NCBI GenBank assembly: GCA_032252755.1
Contig: JAVUPY010000025.1
Coordinates: 244,876 to 308,875, forward strand
From: Terriglobia bacterium
Lineage (GTDB): Bacteria > Acidobacteriota > Terriglobia > Terriglobales > Acidobacteriaceae
Length of the DNA: 64,000 bases
Direction of reading: 5' to 3'
Shown here one piece after another: positions 1 to 8,356 of the stretch (within the stretch, counting starts at the first letter, position 1; the number at the start of each line of letters is the position of its first letter). The position numbers and the translations under genes are program-made. A model generated the notes under the pieces. It was given only the letters and a program-made list of their open reading frames with translations, did no database searches and had not been told where the DNA came from.

Positions 1-1
1 C

Positions 2-550
2 GGATTTGCCCCAGGGCCGGCGTTCACAACCACGGATGACAGATCCAGCATTGAGTATGGGCGCGACCTGTTCGTTGACCAATGCGGAAGCTGTCACACC
101 GTCAACGGATACCGGTCGATGAGTAAGAGGGTATATGGCTGGGATCCGGCGTTTGCCGCTGCAATGCTCTCGCACATCCAGTTGCTGCGCGGCGCCATGC
201 CGCAATTCGCAGGGAACGAACAGGACCGCGAGGCGCTCGGAAAGTATCTTGCTTCTCTGAATCCTCTTCCGGATTACACACACGTCAGCGATCGCATGGC
301 GGCGGGGAAGCAATCGTTCGACAATCGTTGCGGGCATTGCCACACCATCGACGGCAAGATGAGGCCGTTGAAAGCAGCGTTCGCCGGCGGTGGGCCTGAC
401 CAGGTGCAAGGATTGCTTCCCGTGCTGGACTCCATGAGTTCAAATATGCCGCCGTTCACGGGGGACCCTGAGGAGGCTCAAGTACTGGCAGAGTACATCG
501 CGCGAATGTCAAATCCGCAACCGGCCGGAGCCGCAAAAGGAGGGGAGTGA
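2..550 (+). CDS. Diheme cytochrome c, 5'-truncated by the window edge
   Basis: The reading frame is open from base 2, so the true start lies outside the window. Two class-I haem c motifs are visible, CGSCH at 83-97 and CGHCH at 329-343. Each is followed by a plausible methionine ligand (RGAMPQF and SNMPPF), the arrangement of a tandem two-domain cytochrome c. The ATG at 119 lies inside the first haem domain and should not be used as a start. The stop overlaps the next gene's ATG (TGATG), so the two are translationally coupled. The likely role is periplasmic or membrane-facing electron transfer with the CydA-like protein downstream. The haem sites are certain; the partner is inferred from gene order. 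Confidence 0.85.
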   Translation, partial: GFAPGPAFTTTDDRSSIEYGRDLFVDQCGSCHTVNGYRSMSKRVYGWDPAFAAAMLSHIQLLRGAMPQFAGNEQDREALGKYLASLNPLPDYTHVSDRMAAGKQSFDNRCGHCHTIDGKMRPLKAAFAGGGPDQVQGLLPVLDSMSSNMPPFTGDPEEAQVLAEYIARMSNPQPAGAAKGGE

Positions 551-1686
551 TGCTGCAGCCAAACAACATCCCGATTCCCGTAGCCGATCCGATGCCGCTC
601 CCTGCTCCGGTGTGGTTGCTGAAGACTCTGCTGCTCGTTCTTTTCTTCCTGCATGTCCTGTTCATGAATTGCACTCTGGCTGGCGGATTGACCGCGCTCT
701 TCAATGCCATTCGCGGGCGAAGTGACCGGCACCCGCTCTCCCGCCGGTTATCGTCCGAACTCGGGCGCGTGTTGCCGGTATTCGTTGCTTTCACCGTGAC
801 ACTGGGCGTTGCAGCATTGCTGTTTGTCCAGGTGCTCTATGGCAATCTGCTTTACACAAGTTCGATTCTCATCGGCGCATACTGGATCAGCGTTATCGTC
901 CTCGTGATTCTGGGATACTACGGGTATTACTACTACAACTCACACAGTGGCGAGCGGGCGTCGACGGCATCGATCGCGGTTCTCGGGGTTTCGGTGGCGT
1001 GCTTCCTGACGATCGGGTTCATCTTCACCAACAACATCACGCTGATGTGGTCGCCCGAGAAGTGGCTGGCAATGTATCGCGCACACACCAACGGGGCGCA
1101 GTTGAATCTAGGAGATCGATCGATCTGGCCACGCTACCTGCATACCATCATCGGTTCATTCGGTGTGTTCGCAGCGGTGCTGGCGCATTATGGAACCCTG
1201 CAGTTCAAGAAGGACAGAGAGTACGGCGCCTGGCTGGTGCGTCGGGCGTCGGTCGCCTTTGCTGGAACCACGATTCTGCAATTCCTTATAGGGATGTGGT
1301 TCCTGATGGCCTTGCCGAAGAACGTTGCGATGATCTTCTTCCGCGATGGACTCGGAGTCTCGATATTCGCAATGGCTCTGCTTACAACCCTTGCCGCAAC
1401 GATTCTCCTTCTGGTCGGCGGTACGGCCAGGGAGCCCTCGCCGCTGATTCATGCGGGTTTCGGCATGGTATTAGTCACAGTCGCGCTGATGGTGGTCATG
1501 CGGGACATGGTTCGGACGGCATCGTTGAATCCCTACTTTCAACTCTCGCGCTTGCAGGTATCTCCGCAGACAGGTGTGATTATCGTTTTCCTGCTGACAT
1601 TTGCCGGAGGTCTGGCTACGCTGGTGTGGATGCTGAGGAAAGTTGCGCAGAGCCGCGGTCGCAGTGCGGCCGCTTCCGCAAAGTGA
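550..1686 (+). CDS. CydA-like multi-TM membrane protein, putative quinol-reactive b-type cytochrome
   Basis: A 378-residue integral membrane protein with about nine hydrophobic segments. Segment one contains a histidine (LFFLHVLFMN), and a later RYLHTIIGSF stretch resembles the histidine-bearing helix of cytochrome bd subunit I. No GRQPW motif, Q-loop or CydB-like partner is visible, so it is probably not a complete bd oxidase. Coupling to a diheme cytochrome c suggests a membrane module passing electrons between the quinone pool and c-type haems. The start is ATG at 550, overlapping the upstream TGA and preceded by AGGAGG; GTG at 547 is also possible. Family assignment is by motif only; function is inferred. 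Confidence 0.6.
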   Translation: MLQPNNIPIPVADPMPLPAPVWLLKTLLLVLFFLHVLFMNCTLAGGLTALFNAIRGRSDRHPLSRRLSSELGRVLPVFVAFTVTLGVAALLFVQVLYGNLLYTSSILIGAYWISVIVLVILGYYGYYYYNSHSGERASTASIAVLGVSVACFLTIGFIFTNNITLMWSPEKWLAMYRAHTNGAQLNLGDRSIWPRYLHTIIGSFGVFAAVLAHYGTLQFKKDREYGAWLVRRASVAFAGTTILQFLIGMWFLMALPKNVAMIFFRDGLGVSIFAMALLTTLAATILLLVGGTAREPSPLIHAGFGMVLVTVALMVVMRDMVRTASLNPYFQLSRLQVSPQTGVIIVFLLTFAGGLATLVWMLRKVAQSRGRSAAASAK

Positions 1687-1687
1687 C

Positions 1688-2131
1688 ATGTCAAAACGAA
1701 CCCGTCAGAACTCGCTACTGGAGATCATTCAACAGCAGCCCTATCGTAACCAGGAAGAGTTGCGCCGGGCGCTGGTGCGTCGTGGTTTCGACGTCACCCA
1801 GGCGACGCTCTCTCGCGACATTCACGAACTGGGCCTGGTAAAGACCTCGGAAGGCTACGCCTTGCAGGAAGGCGATCAGTCGGCGGAGCCCGCATTGCCG
1901 CCGGCCATTCGTCTCGTGCGCGAATTCGTGCAGGAGGTTCGCGAAGCCCAAAACCTGCTTGTTCTGAAAACCGCTCCCGGATCAGCGCAGCCTGTCGCCG
2001 CCGCACTCGATGCCGAAGGTTGGGTGGAAGTGGTCGGAACAGTCGCAGGCGACGACACGATTCTCATCATTTCACAGAGCCGCAAGACCGCGCAGAAAAT
2101 GGCCGCGCGCATCCGCACGATGCTTAGCTAG
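1688..2131 (+). CDS. argR: Arginine repressor ArgR
   Basis: 147 residues, the family's normal length. The N-terminal winged helix-turn-helix (about 1-70) includes the DNA-contact stretch ATLSRDIHELGLVK. The C-terminal domain carries the arginine-binding GDDT motif (GTVAGDDTILII). ArgR is a hexamer that binds operator boxes in the presence of L-arginine and controls arginine synthesis and catabolism. ATG at 1688 lies one base after the previous stop; upstream in-frame codons are overlap from the membrane-protein gene. The ornithine/carbamoyl-phosphate genes at 14340-19971 are natural targets, although no other arg gene adjoins argR. Confidence 0.93.
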   Translation: MSKRTRQNSLLEIIQQQPYRNQEELRRALVRRGFDVTQATLSRDIHELGLVKTSEGYALQEGDQSAEPALPPAIRLVREFVQEVREAQNLLVLKTAPGSAQPVAAALDAEGWVEVVGTVAGDDTILIISQSRKTAQKMAARIRTMLS

Positions 2132-2134
2132 ACA

Positions 2135-2202
2135 ACAGCGCAGGTTCGCCCGGGCGCAGAAGCCGTCTGGTTGAGCGGCCGCAAAGGCAGAACCTGCGCT
2201 GT
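2135..2202. repeat. 13-bp perfect inverted repeat between convergent argR and cheW
   Basis: ACAGCGCAGGTTC (2135-2147) is exactly complementary to GAACCTGCGCTGT (2190-2202). The 42-nt loop itself contains the palindromes CGCCCGGGCG and GCGGCCGC. It starts 4 bases after the argR stop. No T-run follows, so it may be a bidirectional stop structure or an mRNA 3'-end stabiliser. Confidence 0.65.
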
Positions 2203-2251
2203 CTCTCGAACGACGAGTCAGCATGTTCGAGCCACTTTGCCACAACAAGAG

Positions 2252-2752
2252 CTACATCAGTTTCCGCGTGATCTTCTCGAACTCCGCATCACTCATCAGC
2301 CGCTCGAGATCAATCAGCAGGAGCAGGCGCGAATCGAGCTTCCCGACTCCGGAGATGTAGTCGCGTTCCAACTTGCCCAACCGCGGCGTCGGTTCCACCG
2401 TGTCGCTGTGGATGCGCAGTACCTCCGAGACGGAGTCAACGACAAACCCCAACGTTTGGCTGTGGACGTCGACTACGACGATGCGGGTGTGCTTGTTCGC
2501 GGACTGCTTATCCAGTCCCAGACGCTTTCGTAAACCGATTACGGGGATGACTTTGCCCCGCAGATTGAATACCCCGTCGATGTAGTCCGGCAGGTTGGGC
2601 ACCCGTGTTAGCGGCTGGATTCGGATAATCTCCTGCACTCGCAGGATATCCAGTCCAAACTCTTCATCCCCGACATGGAAACTTACCAACTGCAACAGTT
2701 CTCCGCCGATGGGGCCTTCCTGGCGCGTACCGCTTTCCTCGACTGTGTTCAT
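2252..2752 (-). CDS. cheW: Chemotaxis scaffold protein CheW
   Basis: 166 residues with the CheW fold throughout: LVSFHVGDEEFGLDILRVQEI, then IPVIGLRKRLG and the conserved VDSVSEVLRI strand. CheW bridges chemoreceptors and the CheA kinase in the polar array. It lies directly downstream of a chemoreceptor gene (28-bp gap, same strand), so the two are probably one transcript. No cheA, cheY, cheR or cheB is in the window, so this pair must work with a chemotaxis operon elsewhere. Confidence 0.92.
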   Translation of the reverse strand: MNTVEESGTRQEGPIGGELLQLVSFHVGDEEFGLDILRVQEIIRIQPLTRVPNLPDYIDGVFNLRGKVIPVIGLRKRLGLDKQSANKHTRIVVVDVHSQTLGFVVDSVSEVLRIHSDTVEPTPRLGKLERDYISGVGKLDSRLLLLIDLERLMSDAEFEKITRKLM

Positions 2753-2780
2753 GCGCTCCTCCTTTCGTCAGCGGTTACGC

Positions 2781-4523
2781 TCACTGGACTCTCAAGGATG
2801 TTTGTTCGGTGAAGTCATGCTGCACTGGCATTTCGGCGTCAGGCCTCCTTGTGCGCCGGACATTGCGCTGCTGGACGCGCATTGTGCTTTCGTTGCCCAA
2901 CTTGAAGCGGCCCACCAGCTTCTGCAGATCGAGTGCAAGGTCGGAGAGGTCGGTGCATGCTTTGGCCGATTGCTCCGCCCCCATCGCGGACTCCTGCACC
3001 AGGCTGGAGATCTGTTCCATGTTGGCGTTTACCTGCTGCGTGGCGGTGGATTGCTCGGTCGAGGCGGTTGCGATATGCGTAATCATGTCGTTCACCTGCT
3101 CTGAAGACTGGATAATCTCTTTCAGCGAATTTCCGGCCTTGGTCGCGCTCTCGACGCCGTGTTCTACGACCGAAGTGCTCGCCTCCATGGCCTCAACCGC
3201 ACGGGCCGTCTCTTCCTGGATCGTCTTGATCATCTGCGCGATTTCTTTGGTGGCTTGCGTGGTGCGCTCAGCCAGCTTGCGAACTTCGTCTGCGACCACC
3301 GCGAATCCGCGACCCTGCTCACCTGCGCGGGCTGCTTCAATGGCGGCATTCAGCGCGAGAAGGTTGGTTTGGTCAGCGATGTCGTCGATCACGCCGATGA
3401 TCTGGCCGATCTGATCGGAACTCTTGCCCAGTTCTTCAATCTTCGCAGACGTGTTCCGCGTGGAATTGGCGAGGTTTTGAATGACATCGACCGTCTCGCT
3501 GACGATGGCGCCGCCGGAACGTGCCGTTTCACCGGCACGGCGCGCGCTCTCGGCAGCCTTGCTGGCGTTTTCGCTGACCTGCAGCACGGTCGAGGACATC
3601 TCCTGCATGGCCGTCGCGACCTGCGTAGTCTGATCTTTTTGCGTGATGGCGGAGCGCGAAGTCTGCGTCGCCGTAGACGAGATCTCTTCCGCCGCACTGG
3701 CAATGTGTTCGGTGCTCTGCGCCACCTGGATGATGATCTGCTGAAGTTTGTCCATGAAGGTATTGAACCAGCGGCTCAATTCGCCAAGTTCATCGTCGTT
3801 CTGTACCTCGATACGCTTGGTCAGGTCGCCTTCGCCCTGGGCCACGTCCTTGATGCGGTCGACAACGAGCGCGATTCCTTTCACGACGTGGGTAACGATG
3901 AAGTAGGCGAGGACACCACAGGCACCAAGCGCCAGCAAGGTGATACCGACCATCCAATTACGTGTTTGGGCGTAGAGGACGTCCGTTTCTGTTGCCTGCT
4001 GCTGCATGGCGTCTTCAGTTAACTTTCGACCTTCATCGAATGCCACGCGGAGTCTATCCGCGATCCTGTTCGCTTCCCCGTTTGAAAGTTCGCGAGCTTT
4101 TCCTTCCTGCTTCGCACGGCTGAGCGCAAGGATGCGATCGTTCTCACGCTTGAAATCCGCAAACCCTGAGCGAATGGATGACACTTCCCGCTTGCCCTCC
4201 TCAGAAGCGACTTTCTCCCACTCGCCCAATGCTGCATTGAGGTCGGTTTCGGCGGCTGCCTGCTGTTCTTCCCATCTCTGCTTGGCGGTAGGATCCGTTT
4301 CGAGAATTTGGTTCTTCTGGAAACGGTAGTATGCGAGGAATGCTTCGTAACCACGATTGGCATAAACGTTGCGCTTGCTGACAACCAGCGTCACGAAGTT
4401 GATCCGGTTATTGAATTCGTTGACCTCGTAAATGCCAAATGCCGCCAGACCTGCCGCGACTAGTGCCAGTGCGCCAATTGCAATCATCAGTTTGGCTCGA
4501 ATTGTCTTCACTAAATTCGTCAT
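2781..4523 (-). CDS. Methyl-accepting chemotaxis protein
   Basis: 580 residues. An N-terminal TM helix (about 10-32) is followed by a helical periplasmic sensor domain, a second TM (about 192-212), a HAMP domain and a long cytoplasmic coiled coil. The signalling hairpin tip is visible as [20 protein letters not shown], with [17 protein letters not shown] following. The glutamate/glutamine-rich flanks are potential methylation sites. No CheR-binding pentapeptide is seen at the C-terminus. The sensor looks like a four-helix-bundle type, so the ligand cannot be named. It pairs with cheW immediately downstream. Confidence 0.93.
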   Translation of the reverse strand: MTNLVKTIRAKLMIAIGALALVAAGLAAFGIYEVNEFNNRINFVTLVVSKRNVYANRGYEAFLAYYRFQKNQILETDPTAKQRWEEQQAAAETDLNAALGEWEKVASEEGKREVSSIRSGFADFKRENDRILALSRAKQEGKARELSNGEANRIADRLRVAFDEGRKLTEDAMQQQATETDVLYAQTRNWMVGITLLALGACGVLAYFIVTHVVKGIALVVDRIKDVAQGEGDLTKRIEVQNDDELGELSRWFNTFMDKLQQIIIQVAQSTEHIASAAEEISSTATQTSRSAITQKDQTTQVATAMQEMSSTVLQVSENASKAAESARRAGETARSGGAIVSETVDVIQNLANSTRNTSAKIEELGKSSDQIGQIIGVIDDIADQTNLLALNAAIEAARAGEQGRGFAVVADEVRKLAERTTQATKEIAQMIKTIQEETARAVEAMEASTSVVEHGVESATKAGNSLKEIIQSSEQVNDMITHIATASTEQSTATQQVNANMEQISSLVQESAMGAEQSAKACTDLSDLALDLQKLVGRFKLGNESTMRVQQRNVRRTRRPDAEMPVQHDFTEQTSLRVQ

Positions 4524-4578
4524 GTCCTACTCCTATCCGGCTCGTTTTTTGCTCGCGGTACTTGAATCGCGGGTCCAG

Positions 4579-4743
4579 CTAACGGCGCCCTGTTTTCGCC
4601 GACGCCGATCTGCCTACGCCAGTTCCGTCGCCGGGGACCTGCGAACAGCTCTGCGCCGTTCCGGTCACGATTGCGAGCAGCAGGATGATGGCGAGCGAAC
4701 CAGGGAGTCCGAACGGGAATCTCAATACCGATCGAGTAAACAT
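4579..4743 (-). CDS. Possible small secreted or membrane-anchored protein
   Basis: A 54-codon frame starting MFTRSVLRFPFGLPG, with a good hydrophobic segment (SLAIILLLAIVTGTA) followed by AQSCSQ. This could be a signal peptide or a weak lipobox. A GGAAGGG stretch precedes the ATG. It sits just upstream of and on the same strand as the chemoreceptor gene. No family is recognised and the rest is short and basic, so it may be chance. Low confidence. Confidence 0.3.
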   Translation of the reverse strand: MFTRSVLRFPFGLPGSLAIILLLAIVTGTAQSCSQVPGDGTGVGRSASAKTGRR

Positions 4744-4913
4744 CTGCCCTTCCATCCGGATACTTCGGCAGGAATTCAGAATGACTTGATCGGTTTTCCC
4801 GGGGATTTGCGGCACGATACCTAAGTGCCAGTGCCAATAGGTAGCCAGTACCGTATAGTTAAATAAGGTTTTTCCGGGCGATTGAGATCGCTCCGCTGGA
4901 GGGCAACACCAAT

Positions 4914-5120
4914 ATGGGTGATATTGGCATCCCAGAATTACTTTTGATCTTTGGTATCGCGTTGCTGATTTTTGGGCCCAGGAAGATCGGCGAACTTGGA
5001 AAGGGACTAGGCGAAGGCATTCGCCACTTCAAAGCAGGATTGCGTGAGCCCTCGGAAGAGCCCGCTGCTCCAGTCGCTTCGGCGCCCATCGCCGCTCCGA
5101 CTCCCGATGAGAAGCACTAA
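4914..5120 (+). CDS. tatA: Sec-independent translocase protein TatA/TatE
   Basis: 68 residues: a short N-terminus, one TM helix (IPELLLIFGIALLIF), the FG hinge with PRKIGELGKGLGEG, and an amphipathic helix followed by a Pro/Ala-rich tail. This is the classic TatA layout. TatA oligomers help folded, twin-arginine-tagged proteins cross the inner membrane. No tatB or tatC lies nearby; stand-alone tatA genes are common. GGAGGG stands a few bases upstream of ATG 4914. The gene is isolated between the divergent chemotaxis genes and the convergent oxidoreductase operon. Confidence 0.93.
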   Translation: MGDIGIPELLLIFGIALLIFGPRKIGELGKGLGEGIRHFKAGLREPSEEPAAPVASAPIAAPTPDEKH

Positions 5121-5160
5121 GCTTCAGGCCCGCTTCGCCGACTGCGATGGACAGAGAAAT

Positions 5161-5189
5161 GGCCCGAAAGTCCTGGTGACTTACGGGCC
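5161..5189 (-). terminator. Hairpin terminator of the 2-oxoacid oxidoreductase operon
   Basis: GGCCCG (5161-5166) pairs with CGGGCC (5184-5189), and inside it AAGTC pairs with GACTT. On the minus strand the stem is followed by ATTTCTCT. It lies between the convergent tatA and gamma-subunit genes and may act in both directions. Confidence 0.65.
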
Positions 5190-5211
5190 GTGAGAAGAAA
5201 CCCAGTCCGAA

Positions 5212-5820
5212 TTACTCCCTTACTTCGACTTCTTCCTGCAATTCGTCTGCGCGCAGTTCGCCTTGCTTCAGGTGTTTGAGGCCGTGCTCGTAGCCTACAT
5301 CGAATGCCTTCTGGTTCATTTCGCGGAATGCGGCGGGAACGGAATCCTCGACCGCTTTTCTCAACGACTCGCGCGAGATCAGACCGGTAACCGCTCCGAA
5401 GAACCCGACCATGACGATGTTGAGTACCATGCGCTTGCCGCATTGCTCTGCAAGGCGCGTTGCTGGAATCCCGTAGACTTTCACGTGCTTGCCTAGATCC
5501 TGGACGCGGACGAGTTCCTGCTCGATCAGCATGATCCCACCCGGTTTGAGTTCCGGCGCGAACTTGTTGTAAGCCTCCTGCGACATCACCACGAGGACGT
5601 CGGGATGCGTAACGTAGGGGTAGAGAACAGGCGTGCCGGATAGGATGACCTGCGCGCTGCAGGCTCCGCCGCGCGCTTCCGGCCCGAAGTTCTGGGTCAT
5701 GGTGGCGTACTGGCCGTCGACGATCGAGGTTGCCTTGCCGATCACGCTGGCCGCCATGATGACGCCCTGGCCGCCAAATCCTGCTACTCGGATTTCTGTC
5801 AGTTGCTGCAATTGCTGCAT
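5212..5820 (-). CDS. 2-oxoacid:ferredoxin oxidoreductase, gamma subunit
   Basis: 202 residues of the pyruvate/2-ketoacid ferredoxin oxidoreductase gamma family. The N-terminal RVAGFGGQGVI motif, followed by NFGPEARGG, is typical. This subunit helps bind CoA and completes the complex that converts a 2-oxoacid, CoA and oxidised ferredoxin to acyl-CoA, CO2 and reduced ferredoxin. It is the last gene of the operon, and its start overlaps the 3' end of the beta gene by 22 bases, implying coupled translation. Substrate (2-oxoglutarate or a branched 2-oxoacid) cannot be decided from sequence alone. Confidence 0.88.
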   Translation of the reverse strand: MQQLQQLTEIRVAGFGGQGVIMAASVIGKATSIVDGQYATMTQNFGPEARGGACSAQVILSGTPVLYPYVTHPDVLVVMSQEAYNKFAPELKPGGIMLIEQELVRVQDLGKHVKVYGIPATRLAEQCGKRMVLNIVMVGFFGAVTGLISRESLRKAVEDSVPAAFREMNQKAFDVGYEHGLKHLKQGELRADELQEEVEVRE

Positions 5821-6686
5821 GCCGGTGCCTCCTCGATGTAACGGTCGCCCAATTCATGTCGTAAATGCTGGTTCATCATGTCGGAATATTCCGGCCGCTC
5901 GCGGTCCACGAATTTGCCGACGATGATTTCGCCCGCCTTGGTGAGCGCGACTTCGCTGGTCGGCGCGCCGTGCTTCACCTTGCTTACCTGCTTGTAGAAC
6001 TTCATCGCATCGAGTCCGTCGCCCATCTTGTTGCGGCGCTGGTAGAGAGTCGGGCAGGGCGAAATGATTTCGATGAAACCGAAGCCCTTCTTCGAGAACA
6101 TTTCCTTCATCGACTTCGCCAACTGCACGACGTGGAACGTCGTCCAGCGCGCGACGAACACCGCGCCCGCGGCTTCAACGAGTGCCGGAAGGTTGAACGC
6201 CGGATCGTAGGTGCCGTAAGGCGAGGTCGAAGTGATGACGTCACCGGGCGTGGTGGGGGCTGTTTGGCCGCCGGTCATCGCATAGATCAGGTTGTTAACG
6301 CAGATCACCTTGATGTCGACGTTGCGCCGCGCGGCGTGGATAAGATGGTTGCCGCCGATCGCGAACAGGTCGCCGTCACCGCTGTACACGACAACGTTCA
6401 GTTCGGGATTCGCCAGTTTCAGACCGGTCGCGAAAGGAATCGCGCGGCCGTGCGTGGTATGGAACGAATCCAAATTCACGTAGCCGGCGACGCGGCCGGT
6501 GCAGCCGATTCCGGAGACGATCGAGAGCTTCTTCAGATCGATCTTGGAGTCGATCAGCGCGCGCGTGAAGCAGTTCACGGTGGTGCCGATGCCGCATCCC
6601 GGACACCAGATGTGCGGCATACGGTCGGTACGAAGGAATTCTTCAACCGGATTAGGTGGTTCGAGTTGAATGTCGACCGTGCTCAT
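5799..6686 (-). CDS. 2-oxoacid:ferredoxin oxidoreductase, beta subunit (TPP-binding)
   Basis: 295 residues. The CPGC motif (residues 28-31) and other cysteines can hold a 4Fe-4S cluster. The thiamine pyrophosphate/Mg signature is visible as YSGDGDLFAIGGNHL with the downstream NNLIYAMTGGQ. It forms the catalytic core with the alpha subunit and overlaps its stop by 4 bases. Sequence character is of the 2-oxoglutarate (Kor) or 2-ketoisovalerate (Vor) group rather than pyruvate synthase. In Acidobacteriota such an enzyme can replace 2-oxoglutarate dehydrogenase in the TCA cycle; that role is inferred here. Confidence 0.92.
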   Translation of the reverse strand: MSTVDIQLEPPNPVEEFLRTDRMPHIWCPGCGIGTTVNCFTRALIDSKIDLKKLSIVSGIGCTGRVAGYVNLDSFHTTHGRAIPFATGLKLANPELNVVVYSGDGDLFAIGGNHLIHAARRNVDIKVICVNNLIYAMTGGQTAPTTPGDVITSTSPYGTYDPAFNLPALVEAAGAVFVARWTTFHVVQLAKSMKEMFSKKGFGFIEIISPCPTLYQRRNKMGDGLDAMKFYKQVSKVKHGAPTSEVALTKAGEIIVGKFVDRERPEYSDMMNQHLRHELGDRYIEEAPACSNCSN

Positions 6687-7840
6687 CGTGCTGCCTCCAG
6701 GATAGCGTTCAGGATTTGTTCGGGATTATGTACTGTGCCGCCCGCGTGCGGAACGAGGAGCGTGCGGGCCTGTCCACCGGCACAGCGTTCGACCTCGCGA
6801 ACCATCTGGCCAAGGTTCAACTCAGGTACCACGAACGCTTTTACCTTTGGCGCCAATTCGCGAATGGCATTCTCGGGGAACGGCCAAGCCGTGATGAGAC
6901 GAAGTTTCCCGACCTTCACACCCTTCTGGCGGGCCAATGCGATGGCGCGCTCGGCGACGCGAGACGTGATTCCATAACTGACCACGACGACTTCGGCGCC
7001 GTCGATATCCGCCATTTCGTATCGGCAGATCTTGTCGACGTTGTCGGTGATCTTCGATTTCAGGCGCTTTACAAGGGTGTCCTGCATGGGCGGCGTCATA
7101 TTGGGATATCCACGCTCGTCGTGCGTCAGGCCAGTGACGTGGATGTTGTATCCGTCACCGGCTTTCACCATTTCCGGAACTTCGTTTTCGCAGGGCTGGT
7201 AAAGCCGGAAGCTATGGGTGTCTTTCTTGGTGAAATGCCGCGGCTCAATTTCGATCTTGTCTGCCGGCGGGATCACAACCTTTTCGGTCATATGACCGAC
7301 GACCTCGTCCATCATCACGAACACCGGCACGCGGTATTTTTCGGCAAGATTGAACGCATCAATCGTCAGGTCAAAGCATTCCTGCGGAGAGTTCGGGCAC
7401 AGCGCAATGATTTCGTAGTCGCCGTGCGATCCCCATTTTGCCTGCATCATGTCGGCCTGCGCAGGCAGGGTAGGAAGGCCGGTGGATGGGCCGCCGCGCT
7501 GTACGTCGATAAACACGCAAGGTGTCTCGGTCATTGCGGCATAGCCGATGTGTTCCATCATCAGCGAGAAGCCCGGGCCGGAGGTGACGGTAAAAGCTTT
7601 GGCTCCGCCCCAGACCGCGCCCTGCAGGGTAATCGAGGCGGCGAGTTCGTCTTCCATCTGTATGAATGTGCCGCCGACTTTAGGAATGCGTTGCGCGAAG
7701 CGCTCGACGACCTCGGTCGAGGGAGTAATCGGATAGCCGGAAGCGAAACGTGCGCCCGCGGCGAGCGCGCCTTCACAGGCCGCGTGATCGCCGTCGAGGA
7801 AATGAGAACCGGTCAGTACACCACGAGGGTCAGCGTGCAT
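6683..7840 (-). CDS. 2-oxoacid:ferredoxin oxidoreductase, alpha subunit
   Basis: 385 residues. The N-terminal pyrimidine-binding domain carries the family motif GYPITPSTE and a conserved QMEDELAA stretch, followed by TSGPGFSLM; the C-terminal part is transketolase-like. The ATG at 7840 is 11 bases inside the delta gene, so all four genes overlap or touch in the order delta-alpha-beta-gamma. The gamma domain is separate here, not fused to alpha as in some bacterial Kor enzymes. Confidence 0.92.
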   Translation of the reverse strand: MHADPRGVLTGSHFLDGDHAACEGALAAGARFASGYPITPSTEVVERFAQRIPKVGGTFIQMEDELAASITLQGAVWGGAKAFTVTSGPGFSLMMEHIGYAAMTETPCVFIDVQRGGPSTGLPTLPAQADMMQAKWGSHGDYEIIALCPNSPQECFDLTIDAFNLAEKYRVPVFVMMDEVVGHMTEKVVIPPADKIEIEPRHFTKKDTHSFRLYQPCENEVPEMVKAGDGYNIHVTGLTHDERGYPNMTPPMQDTLVKRLKSKITDNVDKICRYEMADIDGAEVVVVSYGITSRVAERAIALARQKGVKVGKLRLITAWPFPENAIRELAPKVKAFVVPELNLGQMVREVERCAGGQARTLLVPHAGGTVHNPEQILNAILEAAR

Positions 7841-8120
7841 CGTCGGCCTCCTTTGCGGGAGCGGACGGCGCGGGAGTATTCGCGCTCGCTGCGGCTGCTT
7901 TGGGCTTGTCGGTACGGAAGCCGTGTATGGCGAAATCCGGGCAGTACATGCCGCACAAGTCGCAACCGGAGCACTTGTCGGCGGCTATGACGTGCGGCGG
8001 GTGATATCCCTTGGAATTAAAAGCTGAGCTGAGCGCCAGGACCTTGGTGGGGCAGAACTCCACGCAGAACCCACAGGCCTTGCACCGCTCGACGACGATC
8101 GACACGGAACCTCGTGCCAT
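7830..8120 (-). CDS. 2-oxoacid:ferredoxin oxidoreductase, delta subunit (2x4Fe-4S ferredoxin)
   Basis: 96 residues with two complete 4Fe-4S motifs: CKACGFCVEFCP (Cys 13, 16, 19, 23) and CSGCDLCGMYCP (Cys 50, 53, 56, 60). An Ala/Pro-rich tail follows. It carries electrons from the alpha/beta core to free ferredoxin. The frame is open further upstream to 8222, but ATG 8120 has AAAGGAG at the right distance and gives the compact family form, so that start is chosen. First gene of the operon. Confidence 0.92.
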   Translation of the reverse strand: MARGSVSIVVERCKACGFCVEFCPTKVLALSSAFNSKGYHPPHVIAADKCSGCDLCGMYCPDFAIHGFRTDKPKAAAASANTPAPSAPAKEADDAR

Positions 8121-8316
8121 CGAATCTCCTTTCGCCCGGACCGCGTGGAGAATTAATGATTGCAGATATGCGGACCGGAGACCGTGAATGGAACCTTCGC
8201 CATCACAAGCCCTTCTCAGCATTCTGAATTCCCACGGCCCAAGGTGAAGTGATTGCGGTCACAGCTGGGTGTGAGGGGTGAACGACGGCAGGAGCCAAGT
8301 TTGGTGAGCAAAGCTA

Positions 8317-8338
8317 GAGGGGTGCAAATGCACCCCTC
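8317..8338 (-). terminator. Hairpin downstream of the S53 protease gene
   Basis: GAGGGGTGCA (8317-8326) and TGCACCCCTC (8329-8338) form a perfect 10-bp stem with a 2-nt loop. It lies 18 bases past the protease stop on the minus strand, followed there by TAGCTTT. Probable terminator. Confidence 0.65.
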
Positions 8339-8356
8339 GATCGAGGATTGTAGAGC

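Noticed and set aside
119..550. ATG 119 as start of the first gene
   Set aside because: The frame is open to the window edge and a haem motif at 83-97 lies upstream of this ATG.
3159..4022. A 287-codon plus-strand frame opposite the chemoreceptor
   Set aside because: Shadow of the chemoreceptor coiled coil.
6656..7990. A 444-codon plus-strand frame opposite the alpha subunit gene
   Set aside because: Shadow of a well-defined enzyme gene.
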